Shown: positions 8,601 to 16,800 of the stretch, piece after piece
Layout of the letters: each line of letters starts with the position of its first letter
Position numbering within the stretch: position 1 is the first letter of the stretch
DNA from: Saprospiraceae bacterium
GTDB taxonomy: Bacteria; Bacteroidota; Bacteroidia; Chitinophagales; Saprospiraceae
DNA length: 49,036 nt
Assembly: GCA_013214355.1 (NCBI GenBank)
Contig: JABSSL010000044.1
Location: 64,685-113,720, forward strand
Reading direction: 5' to 3'
Made by a program: the position numbers and the translations under genes
The notes under the pieces: model-generated
Told to the model about the DNA's origin: nothing
Databases searched by the model: none
What the model saw: the letters and a program-made list of their open reading frames with translations, nothing else

Positions 8601-10451
8601 GAAGACGAATGTACTGAAGAAGAAGGACTAGAATACGTATGGCTAGATGCATTCATCGTTGACGCTGACGGTGACGGAAACTTCACTCAAGCTGAATTCT
8701 CTGCTGACGCTGATGTTACTGCTGAAGTAACTGGTGATGCAGCTGGATACACTTACGCTGCAGAATTGCCACAAGGACAGCACGCATTGTTGATCAAAGC
8801 TACTGACGGATGTGGAAACGAATCTGTAGACCTAATCATCTTCAACGTAGTAGACGTTAAGGCACCAGCTCCTGTTTGTATCAACGGTCTTGCGATCGAA
8901 TTGATGCCAACTGAGCCAGGTACTGACGCTGACGGCGACGGTGACGAAGACGGTGCAGCTATGGCGATCTGGGCAAATGATTTCATTGCTAGCCCAATCT
9001 ATGACTGCCACGGTCAAGGACCTGAAGTTGACGTTAACGGAAATGAGCTAGTTACTGCTTACTCTATCAACCTTGCTGGTGAGGAAGCTAACCGTGACTC
9101 TACTGGTCTAGTATTGACTTGTGATAACGACGAAACTACTATCGTTGAGATCCACGCATGGGATGAACTTGGAAACCACGACTTCTGTGAAACTTACATC
9201 CTTGTACAAGACAACATGGGTGGTTGCGAAGGTGGAGATGGTGCTATCGCTGGTAACATCGAAACTGAAGCAGGAGAAGGAATCGGAAACGTTGAGGTAC
9301 AGTTGAGTGGTAACATGAGCCGCACTTCTGTAACAGTTGGTGATGGTTTCTACCGATTCGCTGATGTTCAGCCTGGTGGTGACTACTCTGTTACTGCGTT
9401 CAACAACAGCAACCCATTGAATGGAGTATCTACATTCGACTTGGTATTGATTAGCAAGCACATCTTGGGTGTTCAGGAGCTTAACTCTCCATTCAAGATT
9501 TTGGCTGCTGACGTGAACAATAACGGTGCAGTGTCAACACTTGACCTTATTTCTGCTCGCCGTTTGATTCTTGGAATTGACAACTCGTTCCCGAATAACA
9601 CTAGCTGGAGATTCTTTGATGCAAATCAAACATTTGATAATCTATCTAATCCTTGGGCTAGCGATCTGCGTGAAATCATCTCAATCAACAACCTACCAAC
9701 TCAAGAGGTGGTAGCTGACTTCGTCGGTATCAAAGTTGGTGATGTGAACAATAACGCAATTGCTAATGAGTTCATGAGCCTTGACGAGCGTAGCCGCGGA
9801 TCTTTCGCTTTCAACGTGGAAGACGTAGAGATGGTAGCTGGAAACACTTACCAAGTTGAGTTCACTGCTCAAGACATCGCAAGTATTGAAGGATACCAAG
9901 GTACATTCACTTTCGGTGAAGCTATCGAATTGGTTGACATCACTTACGGTGCGGTTAAAGAAGGAAACTTCGGAACTACATTTGTACAAGAAGGTCTATT
10001 GACTACTTCCTGGAATGAAGAAGCGAAAGCTGATGATGTACTATTCACATTGGTAGTACGTGCTAATTCAGCTGCTCAGTTGAGTGAGCAATTGGGCTTG
10101 AGCTCAAGAATCACTCCATCTGAAGCTTACAACGAAGATGGTGATAAGCTTGATCTAGCGATCAACTTCAGCACAGGAAAAGTACAAGAGGTAGCATTCG
10201 AATTGTACCAGAACCAGCCTAACCCATTCCAGGGTGAGACGGTAATTGGATACAACTTGCCAGAATCTGCACAAGTTACATTCACAGTAAGTGACGTAGC
10301 CGGTAGAGCGCTTAAGATGATCCGTACAGAAGGTGTTAAGGGATACAACAATATCATCCTTAACAGCAAGGATCTTCCAGCAGCAGGTGTACTATACTAC
10401 ACTGTTTCTACTGACAATTACACTGCAACTAAGAAGATGATTATTCAATAA
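2616..10451 (+). CDS. giant T9SS-secreted multidomain adhesin 1 (SprB/dockerin/cohesin-like)
   Basis: This is a predicted surface protein of 2611 residues exported by Sec and T9SS. I chose the ATG at 2616 over an upstream in-frame TTG (2550) because it gives a signal peptide (residues 1-35, ending NALLA). Order of parts: two SprB repeats (about 50-115 and 146-212, each ending GTYxVTV-like), an SdrD-B-like domain (about 219-289, VWLDLDENGVF), an FN3-like segment (about 340-480), a long Cys-rich Ig/HYR-like region (about 610-2200) with an EF-hand-like loop DADGDGNFTQAE and an Asp-rich DADGDGDED stretch, a carboxypeptidase-regulatory plus dockerin-like unit (about 2208-2320, DVNNNGAVSTLDL), a cohesin-like domain (about 2395-2520) and a type A sorting domain (about 2526-2611, YQNQPNPF). 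Likely roles are adhesion, gliding or matrix building (inference). It is the shorter paralogue of the next gene. Codon use shifts towards C-ending codons in the 3' half. Confidence 0.9.
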   Translation: MKINMISNNYFIKAYRNTCLFLCAFLFISTNALLAADGDKEAAPPVEQCPGLDVKIVENQAISCNAGSNGVLEATVTGGDTSTVYSYEWSTGDTTATVSGLSAGTYSVTVTAEMSDLPSGGGQTSNAGCDEDGEDSYELMEPTALSADIAVDNHASQATNDNGSLTASGSGGTAPYTYAWSNSTSNQTATGLSADTYTVTVTDNNGCTATHMDTIIHLATISGYVWLDLDENGVFNEWEIGIEDMEVALFECDGDTPGDEVTTVDTGSGGAFSFMDILPGEYCVEIRPGEDFEGGFLGADYVVTTWDGTEVLTRTTSPSITVAPGELSELNLFGINYDACYPPFLVDATDCTEDGATLTWHTSNLSEHDEVDHHCWKIAVGGAGPQHAEFGLLGMFLDYLGAGLHAALVEVSICADDPDLLIEDGVDPGTKKLTYVLSDDLIQPGTAYWFAIAEICDDMPSTGNTSVWNFQRLFALSPSDIEPFDAGDDDPEYEWDGYEGFFRTKDDQFEIEVTGLKPTCPEESEGYEEDGCIEVKITDGTTCWSTYNISIDTVLMTWGDSEELQGDSINFGQGTYTFCGYGVGTYVVAVEEIDECNPPKSELIDDAVEVPNGMDMEAPTIIVSDFFAGGLVADNIEDTDADDSADLGDMEIPEGACSMKSYFAVTGVDNCDGDICVSDAISYYVEGPDNVNPGTQVNIYEDSEEIETNQGLVSVNACEFIVEINWAVGESTVTICLDDVEEADLSDTSCITITANVIDAADAVIVATPQNYVIPACADTVFGLFAFNIIDQCDNDIDPTQVSIEAFDLATDVEVELEFYDEPEDGYFEYLISITDDLGIVGEGGQFEAAFFIILYTDDFGNEYELLPNISVGKAAVETDPVIIASGDSFTALACEDGAEVVIGVTVTDDCDVITDELKISGVDGLSAAAPILNGLSAYFEFSGTLEPDEYSITFTYPGADDVTVAVVVAQEDNNAPAIDMPGNTTFTIPSCQDDVTAVWSVQISDDCDEEIDLDNVVIKVGDGIIDVPSANATVLSDGDGYVLIELNADLTLADDSAIFEVSYTDGEGEPTTATSTVTVNGTPDVIDPVIVYPTEPIVVELDPCGPSSTDVKFSVSAFDNCTDDLTVQVEALGNDGMSSEPSGTAAEKWTITYEADPDPYTIKLTATDNAGNKTEAYVYVSVTQAPKPPTNLACNTGLTAPVGSQCEVELTPDMVLEGTFGCLTPADIEIVVDGKTKGEPGANYTDGTGLHEFDIYIEGAYFCTGNITAYDNIPPVIDCPADNPADFICTDIDALLGSLVVGGEPSIFDNCEGATYDWYEEVLYGADASCDDATIKRVFTVTDGAGLTDQCTQYIRVRKPTLDDVEAPDEVVELSCDDNLAYDNNGHPSPTETGGFPYVETYFDDHNLDQTYCNLAATYEDSDLIDVCDHSYKFIRTWSVLDWCDTDARRTFTQLIKVGDTEAPTVTAPTVDYDWDGKLDVLEYSTGPFDCTASFQVPLPGVSDNCSDDWTITTEILAGGDLPILVIEDGDSRFVSGIPVGCHAFRYWVTDGCGNQTDITVPFFVADKVAPVAVCDDDLNISIGGQGYARVYADDIDEGSWDNCGPIRIEVRRLVTENENCNAITSYFSDWGDYVDFSCCDIGDAVRIELQVWDDANGDGIPGNSITIADCNGDDRVFSDNKNVCWLDVTVEDKLNPYCIAPHNKTVSCDELPYDWDPNDIEVLEDLFGEADYADNCPGASVAENAPVVTIDDCGTGTILRSFTATDAVGLVSGNTCQQLITITEVHNYEIRFPADSEADCGIADPDTISFNEIGCDLLAVSAEDEFFSASGDECYKIFRTYRVINWCEYDGEAPPVVVSRDEDCNGDPGDEAVWVLRRPNDAVFFDRDNDETNEDPVAGEKGQDCDGLTNPTGYWIDSYIDKDADRDPITGQEDNDFTNDNIRNIDSRGYWQYTQVIKVYDTVDPVITVEAYDDFESLDGVNCDGLVTINFTVEDECTEEEGLEYVWLDAFIVDADGDGNFTQAEFSADADVTAEVTGDAAGYTYAAELPQGQHALLIKATDGCGNESVDLIIFNVVDVKAPAPVCINGLAIELMPTEPGTDADGDGDEDGAAMAIWANDFIASPIYDCHGQGPEVDVNGNELVTAYSINLAGEEANRDSTGLVLTCDNDETTIVEIHAWDELGNHDFCETYILVQDNMGGCEGGDGAIAGNIETEAGEGIGNVEVQLSGNMSRTSVTVGDGFYRFADVQPGGDYSVTAFNNSNPLNGVSTFDLVLISKHILGVQELNSPFKILAADVNNNGAVSTLDLISARRLILGIDNSFPNNTSWRFFDANQTFDNLSNPWASDLREIISINNLPTQEVVADFVGIKVGDVNNNAIANEFMSLDERSRGSFAFNVEDVEMVAGNTYQVEFTAQDIASIEGYQGTFTFGEAIELVDITYGAVKEGNFGTTFVQEGLLTTSWNEEAKADDVLFTLVVRANSAAQLSEQLGLSSRITPSEAYNEDGDKLDLAINFSTGKVQEVAFELYQNQPNPFQGETVIGYNLPESAQVTFTVSDVAGRALKMIRTEGVKGYNNIILNSKDLPAAGVLYYTVSTDNYTATKKMIIQ
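7944..8270 (+). repeat. near-identical tract shared with adhesin 2 (copy in adhesin 1)
   Basis: By eye this tract matches 18360-18686 with about 23 differences in 327 bases, including a perfect 68-base block (7986-8053). Just upstream, the homologous parts of the two genes differ at roughly a quarter of positions, mostly third codon positions. This abrupt change suggests recent gene conversion between the paralogues. Confidence 0.75.
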
Positions 10452-10490
10452 TCTTCTTCTCGAAGAATAATTTGCTTAAATGAAAGGTTG

Positions 10491-10528
10491 GGCAGGGCCG
10501 TCGCGAAAGCGATGGGCCCTGCCTTTTT
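10491..10528 (+). terminator. intrinsic terminator after adhesin 1
   Basis: GGCAGGGCC (10491-10499) pairs perfectly with GGCCCTGCC (10515-10523), followed by five T. The apex holds a second stem TCGC-GAAA-GCGA with a GNRA tetraloop, making this an unusually stable hairpin. It separates adhesin 1 from the promoter of adhesin 2. Confidence 0.92.
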
Positions 10529-10654
10529 AGTTTATCCTATTAGCGCGTCTTTTATAACAGTTTAAAGAATAAACGATGTATTGAGTACGGTTTGTTTTAA
10601 TGAATTGGTAGTTAGGTTATTACGTAAGTATGGGGTAGCGTTTGTGAACGGTTT

Positions 10655-10713
10655 AAGGGAAACGAAACCCTGTCTTTTTGTCTCTCACTCAAGGAATTCC
10701 TTCCGTATTTTTA
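10655..10713 (+). promoter_or_regulatory. conserved promoter/leader block, copy 2 (adhesin 2)
   Basis: AAGGGAAACGAAACCCTGTC (10655-10674) followed by TTTTTGTCTCTCA aligns with the blocks at 2301 and 21074. TATTTTTA (10706-10713), one base off the TAnnTTTG -7 consensus, lies 51 bases from the block start, the same distance as in the other copies. It drives the short leader ORF at 10751 and, behind it, adhesin 2. Confidence 0.55.
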
Positions 10714-10750
10714 AAAACTCGAATCATACGCTTTAGACGACGATTAAGAC

Positions 10751-10861
10751 ATGAAACAAATTTACCTCCAATACCAGACTACTGGTGTGCCCTTTCTTCT
10801 TATAGGCCGATTCGAGCTTATCCTATCCTTATCCGCATCACAATCCATTTCATATGAATAA
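10751..10861 (+). CDS. short leader ORF, copy 2, overlapping the adhesin 2 start
   Basis: A 36-codon frame beginning MKQIYLQYQTTGVPF. It is preceded by GACGACGATTAAGACATGAAACA, matching the GACGAC...ACATGAAACA block before copies 1 and 3. Its TAA stop (10859-10861) lies inside the first codons of adhesin 2 (ATG at 10854), an 8-base overlap in another frame that suggests translational coupling. The middle is hydrophobic (FLLIGRFELILSLS), so it may also be a displaced signal-peptide remnant. Whether it is translated cannot be told from sequence alone. Confidence 0.5.
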   Translation: MKQIYLQYQTTGVPFLLIGRFELILSLSASQSISYE

Positions 10862-13800
10862 GGCTGCTTACAAAACCCTACTATTAAAAGCTATTGGTAT
10901 TTTTTCTGTGTCATTCCTGATCATGACGATGGCGATGAATGAACTCGAGCAAACTGATTTAGATGTCCTTGCTGAGTCTAATGATACTGCTCAGAAGATC
11001 GTGAAAAAAGTTAGGAATGGGAAAGTCGTCGACTGCGCCCCTTCTCAAGTAACTATCCTACTAAATAACCATCAGACTTGTCATGATACGGAAGATGGGA
11101 GCCTAACAGCTCAGGCCACAGGTGGTTATGGCCCTTATACTTATAGCTGGTCCAGTGGCCAAACAACGGCTACTATTACTGGCCTTACGGCCGGTACTTA
11201 TTCGGTTACCGTTACAAACTATGAAGGCACCACCTCTAGCAGTGAAACAATTGTGGCACCACCAGCCCTCTCTGGAACGATCTCGACCCTCTCGGCCGTA
11301 GACTGTAATGGCGGAGATAATGCCAGCTTGCTGATCACGGCCTCTGGGGGTACAGCTACTACTAGCGGCTATACTTATCTATGGAGTACAACGGCAGTTA
11401 CCGCTACAATCAGTGGCTTGACCGCTGGCACATATACGGTGACAATAATGGATGAAAATGGCTGTACGGCTACCCAAATGGAGACAGTAGAAGAACCTGC
11501 AGCACTTGCCGTATCTATAGAAGATGCTGCAATTTGTTATGGTGAAACGCATGGAAGTCTGACGGCAACCACCACTGGCGGTACAGCCGCTTACAGCTAT
11601 GCCTGGAGTAATGGAGGGAATGCAAGTACAATTACTGGCCTTACAATGGGTAGTTATACGGTTACCGTAACGGATGGATCAGGTTGCACTACCACTGATT
11701 ATTATTATTTGTTTACAGCTGCTGAATTACAAGCTACTATAGACTTGGATAATACAGTGAACTGTAATGGTGGAGCTGATGGTCAACTGACCGCTAATGC
11801 TTCTGGTGGAGGTATTGTTGCACCTCCCACGGCCACACCCAAGCCCCAGCCAAAATGTTCTTCATGTCCTGACGAAAATAACTATACCTTCCTTTGGAGT
11901 ACTGGCGCAGAGACCCCAACTATTTCTGGCCTTACAGCCGGAACTTACACGGTTACGGTAACCGATGATTATGGTTGCACCATAACCAAGAGCGAAACGA
12001 TAACCGAACCACCAAGCTTTACGGTATCAATTGATGATGAATATGTTTGCTATGGCCTCTCAGACGGAATGTTGACCGCAACCACCTCAGGTGGAACAGC
12101 TGCTTATAGCTATTCATGGAATAATGGTGGAAATAGTGCAACTATATCTGGCCTCTCAGCTGGTACCTATACGGTTACGGTAACGGATGGAAATTCATGT
12201 ACGACTACCTCAAGTGGGATGATTACGGAACACGATGAGCTATCAGTGATCATTAGTAATCAGTCCAATGTTAGTTGTTTTGGAGGGGATGATGGTAGCC
12301 TAACTGCTATGGAAAACACTGTACTTCCTCCAATGGCCTTTGCCAAGCAATTATTTCCACCAACCCATTCTTATTCCTGGAGCAATGGTGGTAATACGGC
12401 TACCATCACGGGATTGTCTGCAGGAACATACACCGTGACGATCAGTAATGCATCAGGCTGTACGGCTACTACCCAAGCTACGATTATGGAGCCTACCGCT
12501 TTGTCCGCCTCAATTGGAAGCCAGAGTAATGTACTTTGCAATGGTGCTTCTACCGGTTCTGCGATGGCTACAGTATCAGGCGGTACTGCCGCTTATGGTT
12601 ATTTGTGGAGCAATGGAGGGATGACGGCTACGGTATCTGGCCTATCTGCGGGTACCTATACAGTAACGGTAACGGATGGCAATTCCTGTACGACGACTGC
12701 TGTGGCTATGATTACGGAGCCGACGGTCTTAGGAGTGACTGCTTCTACGGATAGCAATGTAAGTTGTAATGGAGATTCGGATGGCGGAGTGACGGCATCC
12801 GCCAGTGGCGGAACCATGCCGTATACCTACGAGTGGAATACAGGTGGCACCAGTGCCAGTATATCGGGATTATCAGCCGGGACGTATACGGTTACAGTGA
12901 CCGATATGTTAGGCTGTACGAGTACGGATAATGCTACGATTACAGAGCCTAGTCTCCTAGCACTCACTATTATGGATGATCAAATCTGTAATTCGGCTGG
13001 CGACGGAGAGCTGGTTGCAAATCCATCTGGCGGAACATCTGAATATACCTACCTGTGGAGTACAGGTGCTACTAGCTCCAGTATTTCAGGCTTGTCTGGT
13101 GGTACTTATACCCTTACTGTCACGGATATGAATAGTTGTACCATAACGGATACAGCTTATGTATACGAGGCCACGGAAGTGACAGCTACAATTATCGAGG
13201 ATGTTGATATTTCTTGTAATGGAGAAGTTGATGGTCAATTGACGGTCCAAGGAGCAGGTGGTCAAGTAGCAGCACTAGAAGGTCCAGCTGCTTTACCTCC
13301 AGGCTATACCTATTTATGGAGCAATGGGGCGACAACCCCAACCATAAGTGGTTTGACCGTAGGTACCTATTCCGTTACCGTGACCGATGAATTTGGCTGC
13401 ACCGGAACTACTAGCGGAACCATTACAGAACCCGATAGTCTAAAAGCCACCGTAGCTTTGACTCAAAATGCATCTTCTGGCTCTGGAGATGATGGAATTC
13501 TAACGGCATCTGCTACCGGTGGTACTACCATGTATACTTACAATTGGTCCAATGGAGCAACAACGGCTGAGAATACTGGCTTAAGTTCAGGTACTTACAC
13601 GGTGACGATTACTGATCAAAATGGATGCGAAGATATAGCCACTGGTTCTTTGATTCGTTTGGCTTCTTTGGGCGATCATGTCTGGTTAGATTTGAATGAA
13701 GATGGCGTTTTTGATGAAAATGAACCTGGAATTCCTGGCGTAACGGTGCGTTTGTACCAGTGCGATGATGGAGAACCCGGAGACCAAGTAGGAATGACCC

Positions 13801-16800
13801 TGCAAACAGATGAAAATGGACAGTATCTATTTGAAGGGATATTACCTGGAGAGTATTGTATTGAAGTAGATCCATCAACCGCAGATGAACCTTATGCCGG
13901 TCTAGAGTTTGAGTTTACTACCTTCCAAGGGGTTTTGGGAGAAACTGTTGAAATGGATGCTAATGGCAGAGCATTCTCATCTAGTATCATCTTATCCGAA
14001 GGAGAAAATAACTTATCCTTTAATGTGGGGATCACTTTTGACGGTTGCTTCGCCCCGTTCAGCTTAGCGGCTGTGGATTGTACGGAAGATGGAGCGACCT
14101 TGACTTGGGAATCCATCAATCTAGATGAACATGATGGCCTAGCCAATCACTGCTGGAAGATCGTAGTGACTGGAGCAGGAGCGCAGCACGCCACTTTTGG
14201 AGAGTTAGGTTTATTTTTGGATTACCTAGGTGCTGGTATACATGCTAGCTTATTGGAGATCAGCATTTGTGCCGATGATCCAGCTTTGAGTATAAGCCCA
14301 GCGGACAATATCGATGCTTATGCTATCAGTTATGAACTATCGAGTGAACTCCTACAACCTGGTACCGCCTATTGGTTTGCGGTCGCAGAAATCTGTGATG
14401 ATATGCCGCCTTTGGGCAATACTTCTCTTTGGAACTTCCAAAGGACTTTCCCGATGACAATGGAAGATGAAGGTCCTTTCCCAACTGCTGACCCAGATAC
14501 AGATTATTTGTGGGATGATTATGAAGGCTATTTCAAGACCAAAGATGATCAATTTGAAGTGGAGACAGCGGGAGTAAAACCGACCTGCCCCGACGAGTCC
14601 GAGGCCGAAGAAGCTTTGAAAACAGACGGTTGTATTACGGTTACAGTGGCGGATGGAGAAAGCTGCTGGGCTAGTTACTGGATCAGTATTGATGATGAAC
14701 AGTTGAGTTTGTCGGACAGTGAAGAGGGAGGCAGCGGTAATGAGTTTGCAGCAGGAACTTACACCTTCTGTGGTTTGGCGGCCGATACCTACACGGTCAA
14801 AGTAGAATTGACGGATGATAGCTGCAATCCTCCTAAAACCTTCCTCACGCAGGAGGTAGAAGTGCCGAATGGAATGGACATGGAATCCCCGAAGATCATT
14901 GTAAGCGATTACTTTGCCGGTTCCTTGCTGGCTGATAATGTAGAGGGGTCCACGGCAGGTTCCGCGGTAGATTTAGGAGAAATGACGATACCTGAGGGCT
15001 CCTGCAGCATGAAATCTTACTTCCAAGTAGTGGGTATAGATAATTGTGATGGACAAATCTGTGAAGGCAGTGCCTTGACTGCCACTGTCAGTGAAGGTCC
15101 TGAAAATGTGGATCCTGGCACTCAGATTACTATCTATAATCTGGACGGTGAACAAGTAGACTCCGATGGAGCAATTTTCGATTTTCAAGCTTGTGAGTGG
15201 ATTGTCGAGGTGAATTGGGCCGTAGGTGCCTCCACTGTTGAAATCTGTCTTGATGATGCGGAAGAGGGTGGTTTTTCTGCTCCTGCCTGCATAACGCTCA
15301 GTGCTGAGCTACAAGATGTAGTCGATCCCAATATCGTGGCACAAGCTACTAGTCAAGTTATTCCAGCTTGTAATGATGAAGTCTCCTTTTTGTATGGCTT
15401 CACCATCTTGGATGCTTGTGATAACGAAATAGATCCTGCTGCAGTGAATATTACTGCCACCAGCGAAATAGAAGGCATTAGTATCGCAATAGACGAAGGC
15501 TTTACCTATCAAGAAGGAAGCTACTTCGAAGTCTTTGCCACCATTAGCGATCCTGCTGGCGTTTTAAATACGGAAGAAACTGTAATAGGCTATTTCACGG
15601 TGGATTACGTTGATATGCAATCCGTAGCATACAGTGTAAACGCTAGTCTAAGCGTAGTAAAAGCTATAGCCGAAACCGCACCGAAGATTATCGTAAGTGG
15701 TGATAGCTTTACCGCACTCGCCTGTGAAGATGGAGCAGAGGTGGTGATTGGAGTAACGGTTACAGATGATTGTGAGGCGATAGCAGATGAATTGCAGATC
15801 AGTGGCATAAGTGGGCTATCTAGGACGACTACATTACTGAATGGATTGAGTGGATATTTTGAGTACACTGGTGTTTTAGAAGCGAATGATTACAGTCTAA
15901 CAGCTGCTTACCCAGGTGCGGATCCAGTGACCATAAGCGTAGTTGTAGAACAAGCGGATAAGGAAGCACCAGTAGTTGATCTCATGGGGAATTCGAATTT
16001 TGTCATTCCCGCCTGTAGTAGCACAATAGATGTTGCATGGTCCATCCAAATCACGGATGATTGTGACGAAGAGATAGATCTCTCTCGCTTGTGCATATAT
16101 CTAGGTGCAGGAGGGTGCACATCTTTTGATCTCTTAGAATCGGTTGGGGTTGGTTACCAACCCATAGCATCATCTAATGGGATGGCCTTGATAGAACTTA
16201 GGTTCCCTATTCATTCTCATGGCGGTGATTTTCCATTTAGAGTTACCTATGAGGATGAGGATGGTTTACTAGGCGAAAGTGAGGTGACGATACATTTCGA
16301 AGTCACCCCGGATGAAGTCCCACCTGTTATTATCTCTCCACATGAAACGATCATAAGGGAATTGGACCCTTGTGCTTCCGATACCACGGATATAGTCTTT
16401 AGTGTTTCTGCTATAGATAATTGTGATGGCTCACGTCCAGTGCAAGTCACTGCTCCAGGCAATGTGGGCATGAGCAGCAGCTCTGTGGGCGATGCTGTTC
16501 AATGGACGATTACTTATCCTGCCCGCGAAGAACCCTATGCGATCAACCTATTTACTTTTGATGGGCGCGAAAATGTCACCGAGCAGGTGATCTGGGTAGA
16601 AGTTACCCAAGGACCGAAGCCACCACAGAACTTGAGTTGCAATACCAATTTGACAGCCCTGTTAGATGAGAATTGCTCCTACTTGATTTCGCCAGACCTA
16701 GCCCTTGAAGGGACCTTTGGCTGTCTCCGTCCAGAAGACATCTTAATTGATGTAGACAACAGTGGTGGACCTACGGCCTATGGTAGTGGTGAGCATGAAT

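Noticed and set aside
11060-13640. Regular DNA repeats considered as a CRISPR array or tandem satellite
   Set aside because: Repeats are in frame, about 200 bases or longer, diverged at silent sites, and encode SprB domains.
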